64,000 nucleotides of DNA from Alcaligenes aquatilis (GTDB taxonomy: Bacteria; Pseudomonadota; Gammaproteobacteria; Burkholderiales; Burkholderiaceae_B). Position numbers and translations under genes: made by a program. Numbering within the stretch: position 1 is the stretch's first letter; each line of letters starts with the position of its first letter. The stretch covers positions 2,046,001 through 2,110,000 of the forward strand of contig NZ_CP022390.1 in NCBI RefSeq assembly GCF_003076515.1, written 5' to 3'. Shown here piece by piece: positions 25,431 through 34,811 of this stretch. Under the pieces are notes generated by a model, which was not told the origin of the DNA, searched no databases, and saw only the letters and a list, made by a program, of their open reading frames with translations.

Positions 25431-28400
25431 CTAGCGCTGCAAGGCAGCCCAGGCTTTTTCCAGACGCTTGACCGAAACCGGCATGGGAGTTCGCAACTCT
25501 TGCGCAAACAAGGACACGCGCAACTCTTCCAGCATCCAGCGAAAGTCCCGCAAACCGCTATCGGTGGCGCCTTTGAGCGCCGCAACGGCACGCTGGTACT
25601 TCGTCAGCAAAACTGACATATCCTGCATCAAGCGTTGATCGCGGGCCGGATCGGCTCGCAGCTTGTCCACCCGGGTTTGTACGGCTTTCAGGTAGCGCGG
25701 CATATGAGCCAACTGCGCGTATTCATTGCTTTCCAGAAACATGGTGGGCATCAAGGCATTCAATTGCTGCTGTATGTCTTTCAAGGCCTCGGGGTGAGCT
25801 TTGATTTGCGCCAGTTTTTTCTGGGCGGCACTCCACTCATTCAGAATCTGACCGGCCAAACGCGCTACTTCCTGGGCCACCAGACCCAAGCGACTGCGAC
25901 CTTCTTGTACGCGTGCCTCAAACTCGGCCTGGTTTTTCGGCCACGGCTCCATCATGCAGGACTGCTCCAGGGCCACATCAATAATCTGATCCCGCAATTG
26001 TTCCTGCGTACCCAGATTGATATACAGCATGCTGATGCGGGTCAGATCCGTAATGTTCTTTTCCAGAAAGCGCACTTGCTCGCGCAAGGCCAAACGGAAC
26101 AAGCGACGCAAACCCAAACGGTGCTGACGCTGGGCCTGAGCCGGGTCGTCAAATACGTCCAGATCGCAATGGGTTTTCTTGTCGATCAAGGCCGGGTAAC
26201 CAATAAAGCTGCGACCTTTGCGCTTGATTTCCATCAGCTCGGGCAGTTCGCCAAAGCTCCAACTGGTCAGTTGCTCGTGATCCAGCACCTGCGCCACTTG
26301 CTCGTCGCTGGCAGCCATCTGCTGGAAGGACGCCTGCGCCTGACGGCCATGTTCGGCCTTGAGCTGGTCCAGATTACGGCCGCCCGACAACATGCGACCA
26401 TGCTCGTCAATCACTCGGAAGTTCATGAACAAGTGAGTCGCCAACGTTTCCGGCTTGAAATCGCTGCGCTGTGGTCTTTGTTTGACGTGCGCCCACATAT
26501 CCTGAGAAATCGCATCCAGCAGGCTCATTCCGGGATCGGATGCTTTTTCAAACCAGCGCTGGTGAAAGGCGGCCGCGTAATCGGGCAAGGGCACACAATG
26601 ACGGCGAATACGCTGTGGCAAGGATTTCAGCAAAGCCAGCACTTTTTCCTTCAACATGCCGGGCACCAGCCATTCGCAACGCGCGGCGTCGATCTGGTTC
26701 AAGGCGAACAAGGGGACACTCAAGGTCACCCCATCGCGCACCGAACCCGGCTCGAAGTGATAATCCAGCGCCATCTTCACGCCCTGCCATTGAACCGAGC
26801 GCGGAAACACCTCGGTGGTGATACCGGCTGCGTCGTGCTGCATCAGCTCGTCGCGGTTCAGCTCCAGGCCCTTAGCCTGTTCCTTGGACAAACCCTTGAA
26901 CCATTTTTCCAATGTGGCAGTCTGGTACACGTCCTTGGGGATGCGCTGATCGTAAAAGGCGTAGATCAGTTCCTCATCCACCAGAATGTCAGGACGACGC
27001 GATTGGTGCTCCAAACGCTCTACCGCCTGAATTTGCTGACGGTTATGGCGCAGGAAAGGCAGGTTGGAATCAATCTCGCCCGGCACCAGAGCCTGACGCA
27101 AGAACAATTCACGGGCCTGCACCGGATCAATGCGGCCAAAGTGAATGCGACGGCCACTGTAAATCAGCAAGCCGTACAAGGTCGCACGCTCATTGGCAAC
27201 GACCTGACCGGCCTTTTTCTCCCAACGCGGGTCGCCCCAGGTTTTACGCAGCAAATGGGCGCCAACTTTTTCAATCCATTGCGGTTCGATACGCGCCACA
27301 CAGCGGGCAAACAGGCGCGTGGTTTCCATCAGCTCGCCGGCCAGAATCCAGCGGCCTGCTTTCTTGACCAGCTTGGAACCGGGGTGAATCACAAAACGCA
27401 GCTCACGCGTGCCTTGATAGACGCCGGTTTCTTCGCTCTTATAGCCAATATTGCCGATCAGCCCCGTCAGCAAGGCCAGATGCACTTGCTCATAAGTGGC
27501 AGCCGAGGGATTGGCGACCCAGCGCTGTTCCTGCACCAGGCTACGCAATTGAGTATGGACATCACGCCACTCCCGAATCCGCAAGGGTGACAGCAGGGCC
27601 TGTTTAACGCTATTGGCAAACTTGCGCTGCGAGCTTTGCTCCTGTGACAAGGCTTCCAGCCAGTTCCACAGCTTCACATAGGACAGAAACTCGGACTTGT
27701 CGTCATTGAAACGGGCATGGGCCTGATTGGCCGCTTCACGTTCATGGACAGGACGATCTCGCGGGTCTTGCACGGACATGGCCGAGGCCACGATCAGCAT
27801 TTCTGTCAAACAATGATGTTCGTGACCGGCCAGAATCATGCGGGCCACACGCGGGTCCACCGGTAGCTTGGCCAGGGAACGGCCAACTTTGGTCAGGCGC
27901 TGCTGTTCATCCAACGCGCCCAGCTCTTGCAAGATTTGATAGCCATCGGCAATGGCGCGGCCAGTCGGTGGCTCCACAAAGGGGAAGGTTTCCACATCGT
28001 CCAGATGCAGGGCCTTCATGCGCAGAATCACCGAGGCCAGCGAGGAGCGCAGAATCTCGGGATCGGTAAAGGGGGGGCGGCTCTTGAAGTCCTGCTCGTC
28101 ATACAGACGAATACAGATACCGGGACCAATACGACCACAACGCCCTGCCCGTTGGCTGGCCGAGGCCTGGCTGATCGCTTCAATGCGCAACTGCTCGACC
28201 TTGTTGCGCCAGGAATAGCGCTTGATACGCGCCAGGCCGCTATCGACCACAAAGCGTATGCCAGGCACGGTCAAGGAAGTTTCGGCCACGTTGGTCGCCA
28301 GCACCACACGGCGCGCATTGCCTTTGGGGCGGAAAATACGTTCCTGATCCGCCTGCGACAGACGCGCAAACAAAGGCAGGATCACTGTATTGATGGGCTT

Positions 28401-29222
28401 TTCTTTTTCCAGTGCCTCGGTGGCTTCACGGATCTCGCGCTCGCCGGGCAAGAACACCAAAATATCGCCAGTGCCGTGCCGGGCGCATTCCTGCACCGCA
28501 TCCACAATGCCTTGCATCAGATCCCGCTCTTCCTCGGAGGCAGAACGGCGTTCTTCGGCATCGACCAAGGACGGATCCAGAATCGGGCGATACACAATAT
28601 CCACGGGATACAGACGGCCCGACACTTCAATCACGGGCGCCCTCTTGCCCTTGTGGGCAAAGTGCTCCGCAAAACGCTCGGCATCAATGGTGGCCGAGGT
28701 GATGATCAGCTTTAAATCCGGACGCCGTGGCAGCAACTGCTTTAAAAAGCCCAGCAGAAAGTCAATGTTCAGACTGCGTTCATGGGCCTCGTCAATAATG
28801 ATGGTGTCGTAGCGGCTTAACAAGGGATCGCGCTGGGACTCGGCCAGCAAGATCCCGTCCGTCATCAACTTGATGGCCGAACGCGGTCCGGTCTTGTCGT
28901 TGAAACGAATTTGATACCCTACCCAGTCACCAATCTCCGATTGCAGCTCCTGGGCAATACGCTTGGCAACCGATGTAGCCGCCAGACGGCGCGGCTGGGT
29001 ATGACCAATAATCTTGCCCTGCAGGCCGCGCCCCAGCTCCAGGCAGATTTTAGGTAATTGGGTGGTTTTGCCCGAGCCGGTTTCACCACACACAATGACC
29101 ACCTGATGGTCTTTGATTGCCTGGGCAATTTCGGCCCGTCGGGCGCTGACTGGCAGGTCATCAGGATAGGAAATTGTTGGTAAAGAGGGTGGATTTTCAG
29201 TCAATTCGTCGGACTCGTGCAT
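25431..29222 (-). CDS. hrpA: ATP-dependent RNA helicase HrpA
   Basis: 1263-aa DEAH-box helicase. Walker A GETGSGKTTQ is at 46-55, DEAH at 144-147, SAT as TSATID, and motif VI as QRAGRCGR. After the helicase core comes the HA2/OB region and the long C-terminal domain specific to HrpA. E. coli HrpA is about 1300 aa and resolves stalled ribosomes. It is divergent from argA with 72 nt between starts. No strong Shine-Dalgarno is visible. Confidence 0.96.
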   Translation of the reverse strand: MHESDELTENPPSLPTISYPDDLPVSARRAEIAQAIKDHQVVIVCGETGSGKTTQLPKICLELGRGLQGKIIGHTQPRRLAATSVAKRIAQELQSEIGDWVGYQIRFNDKTGPRSAIKLMTDGILLAESQRDPLLSRYDTIIIDEAHERSLNIDFLLGFLKQLLPRRPDLKLIITSATIDAERFAEHFAHKGKRAPVIEVSGRLYPVDIVYRPILDPSLVDAEERRSASEEERDLMQGIVDAVQECARHGTGDILVFLPGEREIREATEALEKEKPINTVILPLFARLSQADQERIFRPKGNARRVVLATNVAETSLTVPGIRFVVDSGLARIKRYSWRNKVEQLRIEAISQASASQRAGRCGRIGPGICIRLYDEQDFKSRPPFTDPEILRSSLASVILRMKALHLDDVETFPFVEPPTGRAIADGYQILQELGALDEQQRLTKVGRSLAKLPVDPRVARMILAGHEHHCLTEMLIVASAMSVQDPRDRPVHEREAANQAHARFNDDKSEFLSYVKLWNWLEALSQEQSSQRKFANSVKQALLSPLRIREWRDVHTQLRSLVQEQRWVANPSAATYEQVHLALLTGLIGNIGYKSEETGVYQGTRELRFVIHPGSKLVKKAGRWILAGELMETTRLFARCVARIEPQWIEKVGAHLLRKTWGDPRWEKKAGQVVANERATLYGLLIYSGRRIHFGRIDPVQARELFLRQALVPGEIDSNLPFLRHNRQQIQAVERLEHQSRRPDILVDEELIYAFYDQRIPKDVYQTATLEKWFKGLSKEQAKGLELNRDELMQHDAAGITTEVFPRSVQWQGVKMALDYHFEPGSVRDGVTLSVPLFALNQIDAARCEWLVPGMLKEKVLALLKSLPQRIRRHCVPLPDYAAAFHQRWFEKASDPGMSLLDAISQDMWAHVKQRPQRSDFKPETLATHLFMNFRVIDEHGRMLSGGRNLDQLKAEHGRQAQASFQQMAASDEQVAQVLDHEQLTSWSFGELPELMEIKRKGRSFIGYPALIDKKTHCDLDVFDDPAQAQRQHRLGLRRLFRLALREQVRFLEKNITDLTRISMLYINLGTQEQLRDQIIDVALEQSCMMEPWPKNQAEFEARVQEGRSRLGLVAQEVARLAGQILNEWSAAQKKLAQIKAHPEALKDIQQQLNALMPTMFLESNEYAQLAHMPRYLKAVQTRVDKLRADPARDQRLMQDMSVLLTKYQRAVAALKGATDSGLRDFRWMLEELRVSLFAQELRTPMPVSVKRLEKAWAALQR

Positions 29223-29294
29223 GAAAGGTAGTTTCTGGTACAGACATCATTATAATTTTGGCTTGAAACCATTTGGACGCAAAGATCCCCCGCA

Positions 29295-30650
29295 ATGAAC
29301 ACAGACATCCCCGACTCGTACAACGCCATCGAAACACCTGATCAGTCCCAGGCACAATTTGTGCGATGGTTCAGGGAAGTGGCGCCTTATGTACACGACT
29401 TTCGAGGCAAGACGTTCGTGGTGGCTTTTGGGGGCGAGCTCATCAACGATGGATTGCTCTACACCCTGATCCCGGACTTGTCGCTGCTGTCGGCGCTGGG
29501 CATCAAGCTGGTGCTGGTGCACGGTTCACGCCCCCAAGTCAATGAACAGCTACGCCTGAAAGGGGAAACCACGCAATTTGGCCGTGGTACCGAGCCGACC
29601 AGCGCCGTCGCTCTGGAATGCGCCAAAGAGGCCGCCGGTGAAATTCGCCTGGATATTGAAGCCGCATTCAGTCAGGGTTTGCCCAACACCCCCATGTCAC
29701 ATGCCCAGATTCGCATTATTTCGGGCAACTTTGTGACCGCGCGTCCTGTGGGTGTCATTGATGGCCTGGACTTCAAGCACTCTGGCTCGGTGCGCAAACT
29801 TGATGTGGACGCCATGCGCGTCATCCTGAATCAAGGTGCGCTTATTCTACTCTCTCCCTTGGGTTTTTCTCCAACCGGGGAGGCCTTTACCCTGGATATG
29901 GAAGATCTGGCAACCAGCACGGCCATCGCGCTGCGCGCTGAAAAATTGATTTTCCTGACACCGGAACATATTGGTCACTCCAATAATCTGGATATTGACT
30001 CGGAACTGGCCCGTGCCGATGCCGATGGCCTGCTGGCCTCGGGCAAACTCGATCAGGACTGCTCGACCTTTTTGCGCTATGCCTCGCAAGCAGTCAAACG
30101 CGGTATTGCCCGTGCACACCTGGTGCCCTACAAGCAGGACGGCAGCATTTTGCTGGAGATCTTCACCCACGATGGGGTGGGTACCATGGTGGTGGAAGAT
30201 TCGCTGGACGATTTGCGCCCGGCCAATCTGGACGATGTGGGTGCAATTGTGCAACTGATCGAACCACTGGAAATTGACGGCACCCTGGTGCCCCGTGGTC
30301 GTTCTGTCATCGAGCGCGAAGTAGAGCAGTTCACGGTTCTGGAGCATGACGGCATTATTTACGGCTGCGTTGCCCTGATCCCCTACGAACAAGAAAGCAT
30401 GGCCGAGATGGCCTGTCTCATCGTGCACCCCGAATGGCAAGGCTCGGGCGAAGGCGAAATCCTTTTGCGGCACACCGAGGCCAAGGCCCGTGCAGCCGGT
30501 TTCAAGCGCCTGTTCGTGCTGACCACGCGCACCTCTCACTGGTTTATCAAGCGTGGGTTTGTGCAAGGTGGCGTATCTGATCTGCCTAAAGGCAAACAGT
30601 CGCATTACAACCGATCGCGCAACAGCATGGTCTTTATTAAAAAGCTGTAA
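29295..30650 (+). CDS. argA: N-acetylglutamate synthase
   Basis: 451-aa bifunctional-architecture enzyme making N-acetylglutamate, the first step of arginine synthesis. An amino-acid-kinase domain (about residues 30-290) begins FVVAFGGELI and LVLVHGSRPQVNE and binds arginine as feedback inhibitor; a C-terminal GNAT domain (300-451) carries ARAAGFKRLFVLTTRT and HWFIKRGF. Length and layout match E. coli ArgA. Confidence 0.95.
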   Translation: MNTDIPDSYNAIETPDQSQAQFVRWFREVAPYVHDFRGKTFVVAFGGELINDGLLYTLIPDLSLLSALGIKLVLVHGSRPQVNEQLRLKGETTQFGRGTEPTSAVALECAKEAAGEIRLDIEAAFSQGLPNTPMSHAQIRIISGNFVTARPVGVIDGLDFKHSGSVRKLDVDAMRVILNQGALILLSPLGFSPTGEAFTLDMEDLATSTAIALRAEKLIFLTPEHIGHSNNLDIDSELARADADGLLASGKLDQDCSTFLRYASQAVKRGIARAHLVPYKQDGSILLEIFTHDGVGTMVVEDSLDDLRPANLDDVGAIVQLIEPLEIDGTLVPRGRSVIEREVEQFTVLEHDGIIYGCVALIPYEQESMAEMACLIVHPEWQGSGEGEILLRHTEAKARAAGFKRLFVLTTRTSHWFIKRGFVQGGVSDLPKGKQSHYNRSRNSMVFIKKL

Positions 30651-30720
30651 GCCGGTTTGACCGTCCTGCGCCCCTCAGTACAATACGCCCATCCACGCAT
30701 TTGATTGAAAAGGAACACAT

Positions 30721-30993
30721 ATGGCACGCATGATTCACTGTGTGAAGCTGAAACAGGAAGCCGAGGGCCTGGAGTTTCCCCCCTACCCCGGCGAACTGGG
30801 CACCAAGATCTGGCACTCAATTTCCAAACAGGCCTGGGCCAACTGGATGGATGTGCAAACCCGTCTGGTGAACGAGAACCGCCTGAATCTGGCTGACGCC
30901 CGTGCCCGCACGTATTTGAAAGAACAAATGGAGCAGTATCTGTTTGAAGACAAGGATGTGGAAGCCGACGGCTTCACCGCCCCTTCCGCCTAG
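30721..30993 (+). CDS. yggX: Fe(2+)-trafficking / oxidative damage protection protein YggX
   Basis: 90-aa YggX family protein: [14 protein letters not shown] with the conserved cysteine, FPPYPGELG, and [18 protein letters not shown]. Family members help protect Fe-S clusters from oxidation. AAAAGGAAC sits before the ATG. The gene is 70 nt after argA and closed by a strong terminator; it may be read with argA. The full family length is present. Confidence 0.95.
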   Translation: MARMIHCVKLKQEAEGLEFPPYPGELGTKIWHSISKQAWANWMDVQTRLVNENRLNLADARARTYLKEQMEQYLFEDKDVEADGFTAPSA

Positions 30994-31026
30994 GGCCAGC
31001 CCCACTCGCTGACCACAGGCGACCGA

Positions 31027-31065
31027 CCCCGGAGCATGACATCGTGCTCCGGGGTTTCTTTATTT
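31027..31065 (+). terminator. Strong rho-independent terminator after yggX
   Basis: Perfect 10-bp stem CCCCGGAGCA/TGCTCCGGGG around 8 nt, followed by TTTCTTTATTT. Confidence 0.9.
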
Positions 31066-31206
31066 CTGCTCCCGTCTCTTTGCCTTTCCCTGCCCAAGAC
31101 GCAAACCATCCCCCTTTCGCACGCCACCCATAACAGTAATTAAATGAAACACTGCGCGACAAGTCAGTTTCAGACTGGTTAAAAATCAAAAGAAATGGAA
31201 ATTTTC

Positions 31207-31212
31207 TATAAT
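31207..31212 (+). promoter_or_regulatory. Perfect -10 hexamer upstream of the EAL gene
   Basis: TATAAT within an AT-rich tract (31175-31215) in the 425-nt gap between yggX and the EAL gene. The -35 region at 17-18 bp is poor. A start near 31219 would leave a leader of about 200 nt before the ATG at 31419. Nothing else in the gap is supported apart from the yggX terminator. Confidence 0.35.
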
Positions 31213-31418
31213 TATGAATCGCCCTAAAGCACAAAATCACGGCTGGCCTTAATGTGCTTGCAGAGCACCCAAGCCAAGCATGGAGCGCAGCACAAACACA
31301 GGAATAATGCTGCAGGGAGCATGCCCTTCCCCAACGCTGCCGCCATGCCTTGGCACAGTCCTGCGCCAATTCAATACTGGCTCGCCTAGCCCGAGCCACA
31401 CAGGCCCATCACGTGTCC

Positions 31419-32789
31419 ATGTCTGAGCAACCAAGCTCGGCGCCTTGCGCCGGACCTGAACAGCACAGCCACTTACTGCTTTACCCACAGGAAAAGAAGT
31501 TCATGTGCCGCCTAGACCTCCCCGAGATTGCCCAGTACTCCACCCATTTGCGCCTGTGGCTGGTCAATCTGAGCTATCTGAAGGCTTTGTATGGGCCACA
31601 GTTCCATGCTTTCGTATTGGACACGGTGCAGCAAAGGCTGCTGGATTGTGGGTTGAATACAGACGAGATCCTTATCCAGGGGGATTTTGTCCTGATTGCC
31701 CTCAAGCAACTGAGTAAGCAGAACCGCTTTGAGCGCACCCACCCCAACGCACTGGCCCAATTGCTGGGCGCAGCCCTGGAGTGCGATCCCATCACTCAGG
31801 ACGAGCACCGCATCTACTTGCATACACAGATGGCCTATCACTATGACAGCCGGCAGTACGATACGGATCTGCTCCACCCTCCAACACCCAACCCCTGCTC
31901 TCACACCCATCCGGCCACGCTGGCGGCCTGGCACAAGGTCTGGGCCAAGACCTACCGGGACGACATGAGCCTGGCAGTGCGTATGCTGGATGATTTGCAA
32001 ACCGGCATGTTGGTGCTGGCTTTTCAGCCCCTCTTTCACCTAAGTGAGCACCACAAGAGCAAAGATTTTTATGAAGAGGCACTGATTCGCCACAGCAGCG
32101 GTACTGACTATTCCCTGCCCGAGGCAATTGCCGCCCTGGAGCGACTGGGACTGATCTCGCGGCTGGATCGCAGCGTCCTGGGCAGCGTGGTGAAACTGCT
32201 CAGCACACAAACGGCTCTGTGTCTGGGTGCCAACCTGTCCGCTGGTTCTTTGCAGGATGACTTGTGGTGGCAAGACTTGTTCAGCTATCTGGACAGCCGT
32301 CCAGATGTCGCCCAGCGCCTGATTCTGGAAGTAACTGAAACCGGCACCATTGCCCACAAACCCACCGCGCTGCGTCTGATTGCACAATTGCAGAATCTGG
32401 GCGTGCGCATTGCGCTGGACGATACCGGCTCAGGCAATAGTACGCTGGCCTTTCTGGCCCAGACCCACGCCGACATTATCAAAATTGATCGTTCTATTTT
32501 GCTGCGGGCACGCAGCCCCGGACAACCGGCCCACTTGCTGCGTAATCTGGTCAATGTCTGCGCCGATTACTGCCCCTATGTCGTGATTGAAGGGGTAGAG
32601 GACGAGACTGACCTTGAGTTGGTGCGCCAGTCTGGCGCACACGGCGTACAAGGCTATCTGCTTGCCCTGCCTACCCTGACGCCATCCTGGTGGGACTCAC
32701 CCGCTTTGATCACAGTCCAAGATGCGGTGCTCGTTCGTACCCAGTTCTATCCCGGACACGTTCCCCAGGGCTACGGCTTTGGTTTCTGA
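31419..32789 (+). CDS. EAL-domain protein (c-di-GMP phosphodiesterase family)
   Basis: 456-aa protein with an uncharacterised N-terminal region (1-180) and an EAL domain (about 185-440). The signature EAL is at 220-222 (YEEALIR); metal and substrate residues are seen in GANLSAGS, LILEVTET, LDDTGSGN (D334, D335), IIKIDRS (K355), IEGVED and GVQGYLL. Loop 6 reads DDTGSGN where active enzymes usually have DDFGTG. No GGDEF, signal or membrane segment is visible. It may hydrolyse c-di-GMP or only bind it. The start could be a later ATG at 31503. Confidence 0.85.
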   Translation: MSEQPSSAPCAGPEQHSHLLLYPQEKKFMCRLDLPEIAQYSTHLRLWLVNLSYLKALYGPQFHAFVLDTVQQRLLDCGLNTDEILIQGDFVLIALKQLSKQNRFERTHPNALAQLLGAALECDPITQDEHRIYLHTQMAYHYDSRQYDTDLLHPPTPNPCSHTHPATLAAWHKVWAKTYRDDMSLAVRMLDDLQTGMLVLAFQPLFHLSEHHKSKDFYEEALIRHSSGTDYSLPEAIAALERLGLISRLDRSVLGSVVKLLSTQTALCLGANLSAGSLQDDLWWQDLFSYLDSRPDVAQRLILEVTETGTIAHKPTALRLIAQLQNLGVRIALDDTGSGNSTLAFLAQTHADIIKIDRSILLRARSPGQPAHLLRNLVNVCADYCPYVVIEGVEDETDLELVRQSGAHGVQGYLLALPTLTPSWWDSPALITVQDAVLVRTQFYPGHVPQGYGFGF

Positions 32790-32841
32790 AACATCGCCGT
32801 CCCGCTAAAAACCGGCTGCTTTTCACGGCGCTGAAAACCAA

Positions 32842-32871
32842 CAAGCCTTGCATGAAACCATGCAAGGCTTG
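32842..32871. terminator. Terminator between convergent EAL gene and phoU
   Basis: Perfect 13-bp stem CAAGCCTTGCATG/CATGCAAGGCTTG around AAAC. On the minus strand it is followed by TTGGTTTTC, so it suits phoU best; it may also stop the EAL transcript. Confidence 0.75.
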
Positions 32872-32894
32872 AAGCAAGAAGGCCGGGATCAGAA

Positions 32895-33629
32895 TCAGGC
32901 TTTGTCTTCAGACTCTGGCTCGGGCAAAGGCTCGCCGCGCGCCGTGCGCTCGGTATTTTTCACACCAGTGTGACGCACATCGTCACCGCGCACCATGTAG
33001 ATTACACGTTCAGCCATGTTCTTGGCGTGGTCACCAATGCGCTCCAGCGCACGAGCAATAAAGATCAGGTCAATAGAGTGCGAGATCGTACGTGGGTCTT
33101 CAATCATGTACGTGATGATGTGACGCAGCGAACCCTTCCACTCACGATCCACTTCCTTGTCACTGCGTACAATCTGTGCCGCGTGCACGGCATCCTGACG
33201 GGCAAAGGCGTCCAGCACGTCGTTGATCATGCCAGCCACCGAGGAGCTCATGTGACGCAGTTCGACCACCGGCTCATAGCCTGCGGTACCTTCGTGCAAA
33301 CGGCGCGCCATCTTGGCGATGCGCTCGGCCTCGTCCCCACAGCGTTCCATGTCGGTCAGCATTTTGGAGATGGACAACAACATGCGCAAGTCAATGGCGG
33401 TGGGCTGATTACGGGCGATCAAGTTGGTGATGCGCTCGTCAATCTCCACCTCCAGGCGGTTGATTTCTTTTTCACGCTCGCGAACCTGGTCAACCAGCGA
33501 CATATCCCCGGTTTGCAGGGCTTCGGTCGCACTGCGAACCATAGATTCAACAATACCGCCCATCTGCAAGAACAGCGAACGGGTGGCCTCCAGATCGGAG
33601 TGAAACTGCTTATTGGTATGTTCGTTCAT
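32895..33629 (-). CDS. phoU: Phosphate-uptake regulator PhoU
   Basis: 244-aa all-helical PhoU with two repeats of the metal-binding motif: ERCGDEAERIAKMARR and ERIGDHAKNMAERVIY. PhoU links the Pst transporter to the PhoR sensor and dampens Pho regulon expression. Here it stands alone, without pst genes, as in other Burkholderiales. AAGAAGG is 5 nt before the ATG at 33629. A Pho-box half site and a small palindrome lie upstream. Confidence 0.95.
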   Translation of the reverse strand: MNEHTNKQFHSDLEATRSLFLQMGGIVESMVRSATEALQTGDMSLVDQVREREKEINRLEVEIDERITNLIARNQPTAIDLRMLLSISKMLTDMERCGDEAERIAKMARRLHEGTAGYEPVVELRHMSSSVAGMINDVLDAFARQDAVHAAQIVRSDKEVDREWKGSLRHIITYMIEDPRTISHSIDLIFIARALERIGDHAKNMAERVIYMVRGDDVRHTGVKNTERTARGEPLPEPESEDKA

Positions 33630-33666
33630 AGTGGCCTTCTTTAACAGCAAAATGGCTCGCGCCAGC

Positions 33667-33704
33667 GCTTAATCCGTATATAGATTAAGCACCGATTATG
33701 ACAG
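33667..33704 (-). promoter_or_regulatory. Palindrome and Pho-box-like half site upstream of phoU
   Basis: GCTTAATC and GATTAAGC flank CGTATATA (33667-33690), and the minus strand carries CTGTCAT (33698-33704), identical to one PhoB direct-repeat unit. The neighbouring second unit is poor, so PhoB control is possible but weakly supported. Confidence 0.3.
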
Positions 33705-33716
33705 AGACATTAAATT

Positions 33717-34400
33717 TCAGAAACCGTCGCCAGACAGGGTACGCACACCTTGTTGACCGGCAATCAAGGCCACGCTGGCCGGGGCAATAGCGAACAGACC
33801 GCAACATACCACACCGGGCATATTGTTGATGCGCGCTTCCAAAGCGGCCGGGTCTTCAATGGACAAGCCGGACACGTCCAGAATCAGGCCGCCGTTATCG
33901 GTGACAAAGCCCGCACGCTCGACGGGATTACCGCCCAGAGCACGCAACTGACGGGCGACCGCATTTTTGGCCATGGGGATGACTTCCACCGGCAAGGGAA
34001 ACGCACCCAGCCGATCCACCAATTTAGAGTCGTCCACAATACACAAAAACTTGTCCGAGACTGACGCCACAATTTTCTCGCGAGTCAGTGCGCCACCACC
34101 ACCTTTGGTCATGTTCAGGGCAGCGTCGATTTCGTCAGCACCATCGACATACCAGTCCATGCGTTCGATGGTGTTTAAGTCTTGCACGTCAATACCCAGA
34201 CTTTGCAGGCGAGCGGTCGAGCGTTCCGAGCTGGAAGCTGCAGCCTTGAAGGCATGCTTGTGCGCCGCCAGGGCATCAATAAACAGATCAACCGTGGAAC
34301 CCGTACCCACACCCAGAATCGAATCAGGAGTCAGGAAAGGAAGGACGTATTCAACGGCGGCCTGAGCCACCTGTTGTTTGAGTTCGGACTGTGTGTACAT
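33717..34400 (-). CDS. rpiA: Ribose-5-phosphate isomerase A
   Basis: 227-aa isomerase of the pentose-phosphate pathway, interconverting ribose-5-P and ribulose-5-P. Motifs [35 protein letters not shown] and [14 protein letters not shown] are the family active-site loops. Length is normal. No Shine-Dalgarno is seen, and a strong hairpin with a T run ends only 8 nt before the start region (see terminator at 34409-34433). Confidence 0.97.
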   Translation of the reverse strand: MYTQSELKQQVAQAAVEYVLPFLTPDSILGVGTGSTVDLFIDALAAHKHAFKAAASSSERSTARLQSLGIDVQDLNTIERMDWYVDGADEIDAALNMTKGGGGALTREKIVASVSDKFLCIVDDSKLVDRLGAFPLPVEVIPMAKNAVARQLRALGGNPVERAGFVTDNGGLILDVSGLSIEDPAALEARINNMPGVVCCGLFAIAPASVALIAGQQGVRTLSGDGF

Positions 34401-34408
34401 GGCAGATA

Positions 34409-34433
34409 TAAAAATCGGGGGGCTGGGCCCCCC
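34409..34433 (-). terminator. Terminator-like hairpin between the ArsC-like gene and rpiA
   Basis: Seven-bp stem GGGGGGC/GCCCCCC with a 3-nt loop; on the minus strand it is followed by GATTTTTATA. It ends the ArsC-like transcript but lies only about 9 nt upstream of the rpiA ATG, so the rpiA promoter must lie beyond it or overlap it. Confidence 0.7.
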
Positions 34434-34439
34434 TTTGGT

Positions 34440-34793
34440 TTACTTGAGAAAACGAGCAGCAAATTTGCCTTCGTTAAAGCCCACGCTGACTTCACCCTCG
34501 GGCGTAATCAGCAAGGGACGGCGTACCAGGGCAGGAAACTCGGCAATCAAGGCCAGCCATTGGGCATCGTCCTGCGGTTCTTTACGTTCCGCCGGCAGAT
34601 TACGCCAGGTCATGGAAGCGCGGTTGACCAGTTTGGGCCAACCGCCCAGCTCCTGCGCCCATTGTTGCAAACGGGCCGCTTCCAAGGGATGTTCGCGGTA
34701 ATCCACAAAGGTCAACGACAGACCATTTTGCTCAAACCAGGCCATCGCCTTTTGGCAGGTGCTGCAGTTTTTCAAACCATACATCGTGAACAC
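34440..34793 (-). CDS. ArsC/Spx-family thioredoxin-fold protein (YffB-like)
   Basis: 117-aa protein with the redox motif NCSTCQK, VDYREHPL and the late RRPLLITPEGEVSVGF, where the family's cis-proline RRP appears. YffB-like proteins resemble arsenate reductase but lack proven reductase activity. The start is GTG at 34793, set by AAGGAG 7 nt upstream. It lies 18 nt after potI and may be the last gene of that operon. Confidence 0.88.
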   Translation of the reverse strand: MFTMYGLKNCSTCQKAMAWFEQNGLSLTFVDYREHPLEAARLQQWAQELGGWPKLVNRASMTWRNLPAERKEPQDDAQWLALIAEFPALVRRPLLITPEGEVSVGFNEGKFAARFLK

Positions 34794-34811
34794 GGCAAGA
34801 CTCCTTATCAA

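Noticed and set aside
25635..27590. 651-codon open frame antisense to hrpA
   Set aside because: hrpA is an intact recognised helicase on the other strand; long antisense frames are common in this codon bias, and the translation is His/Gln-rich without domains.
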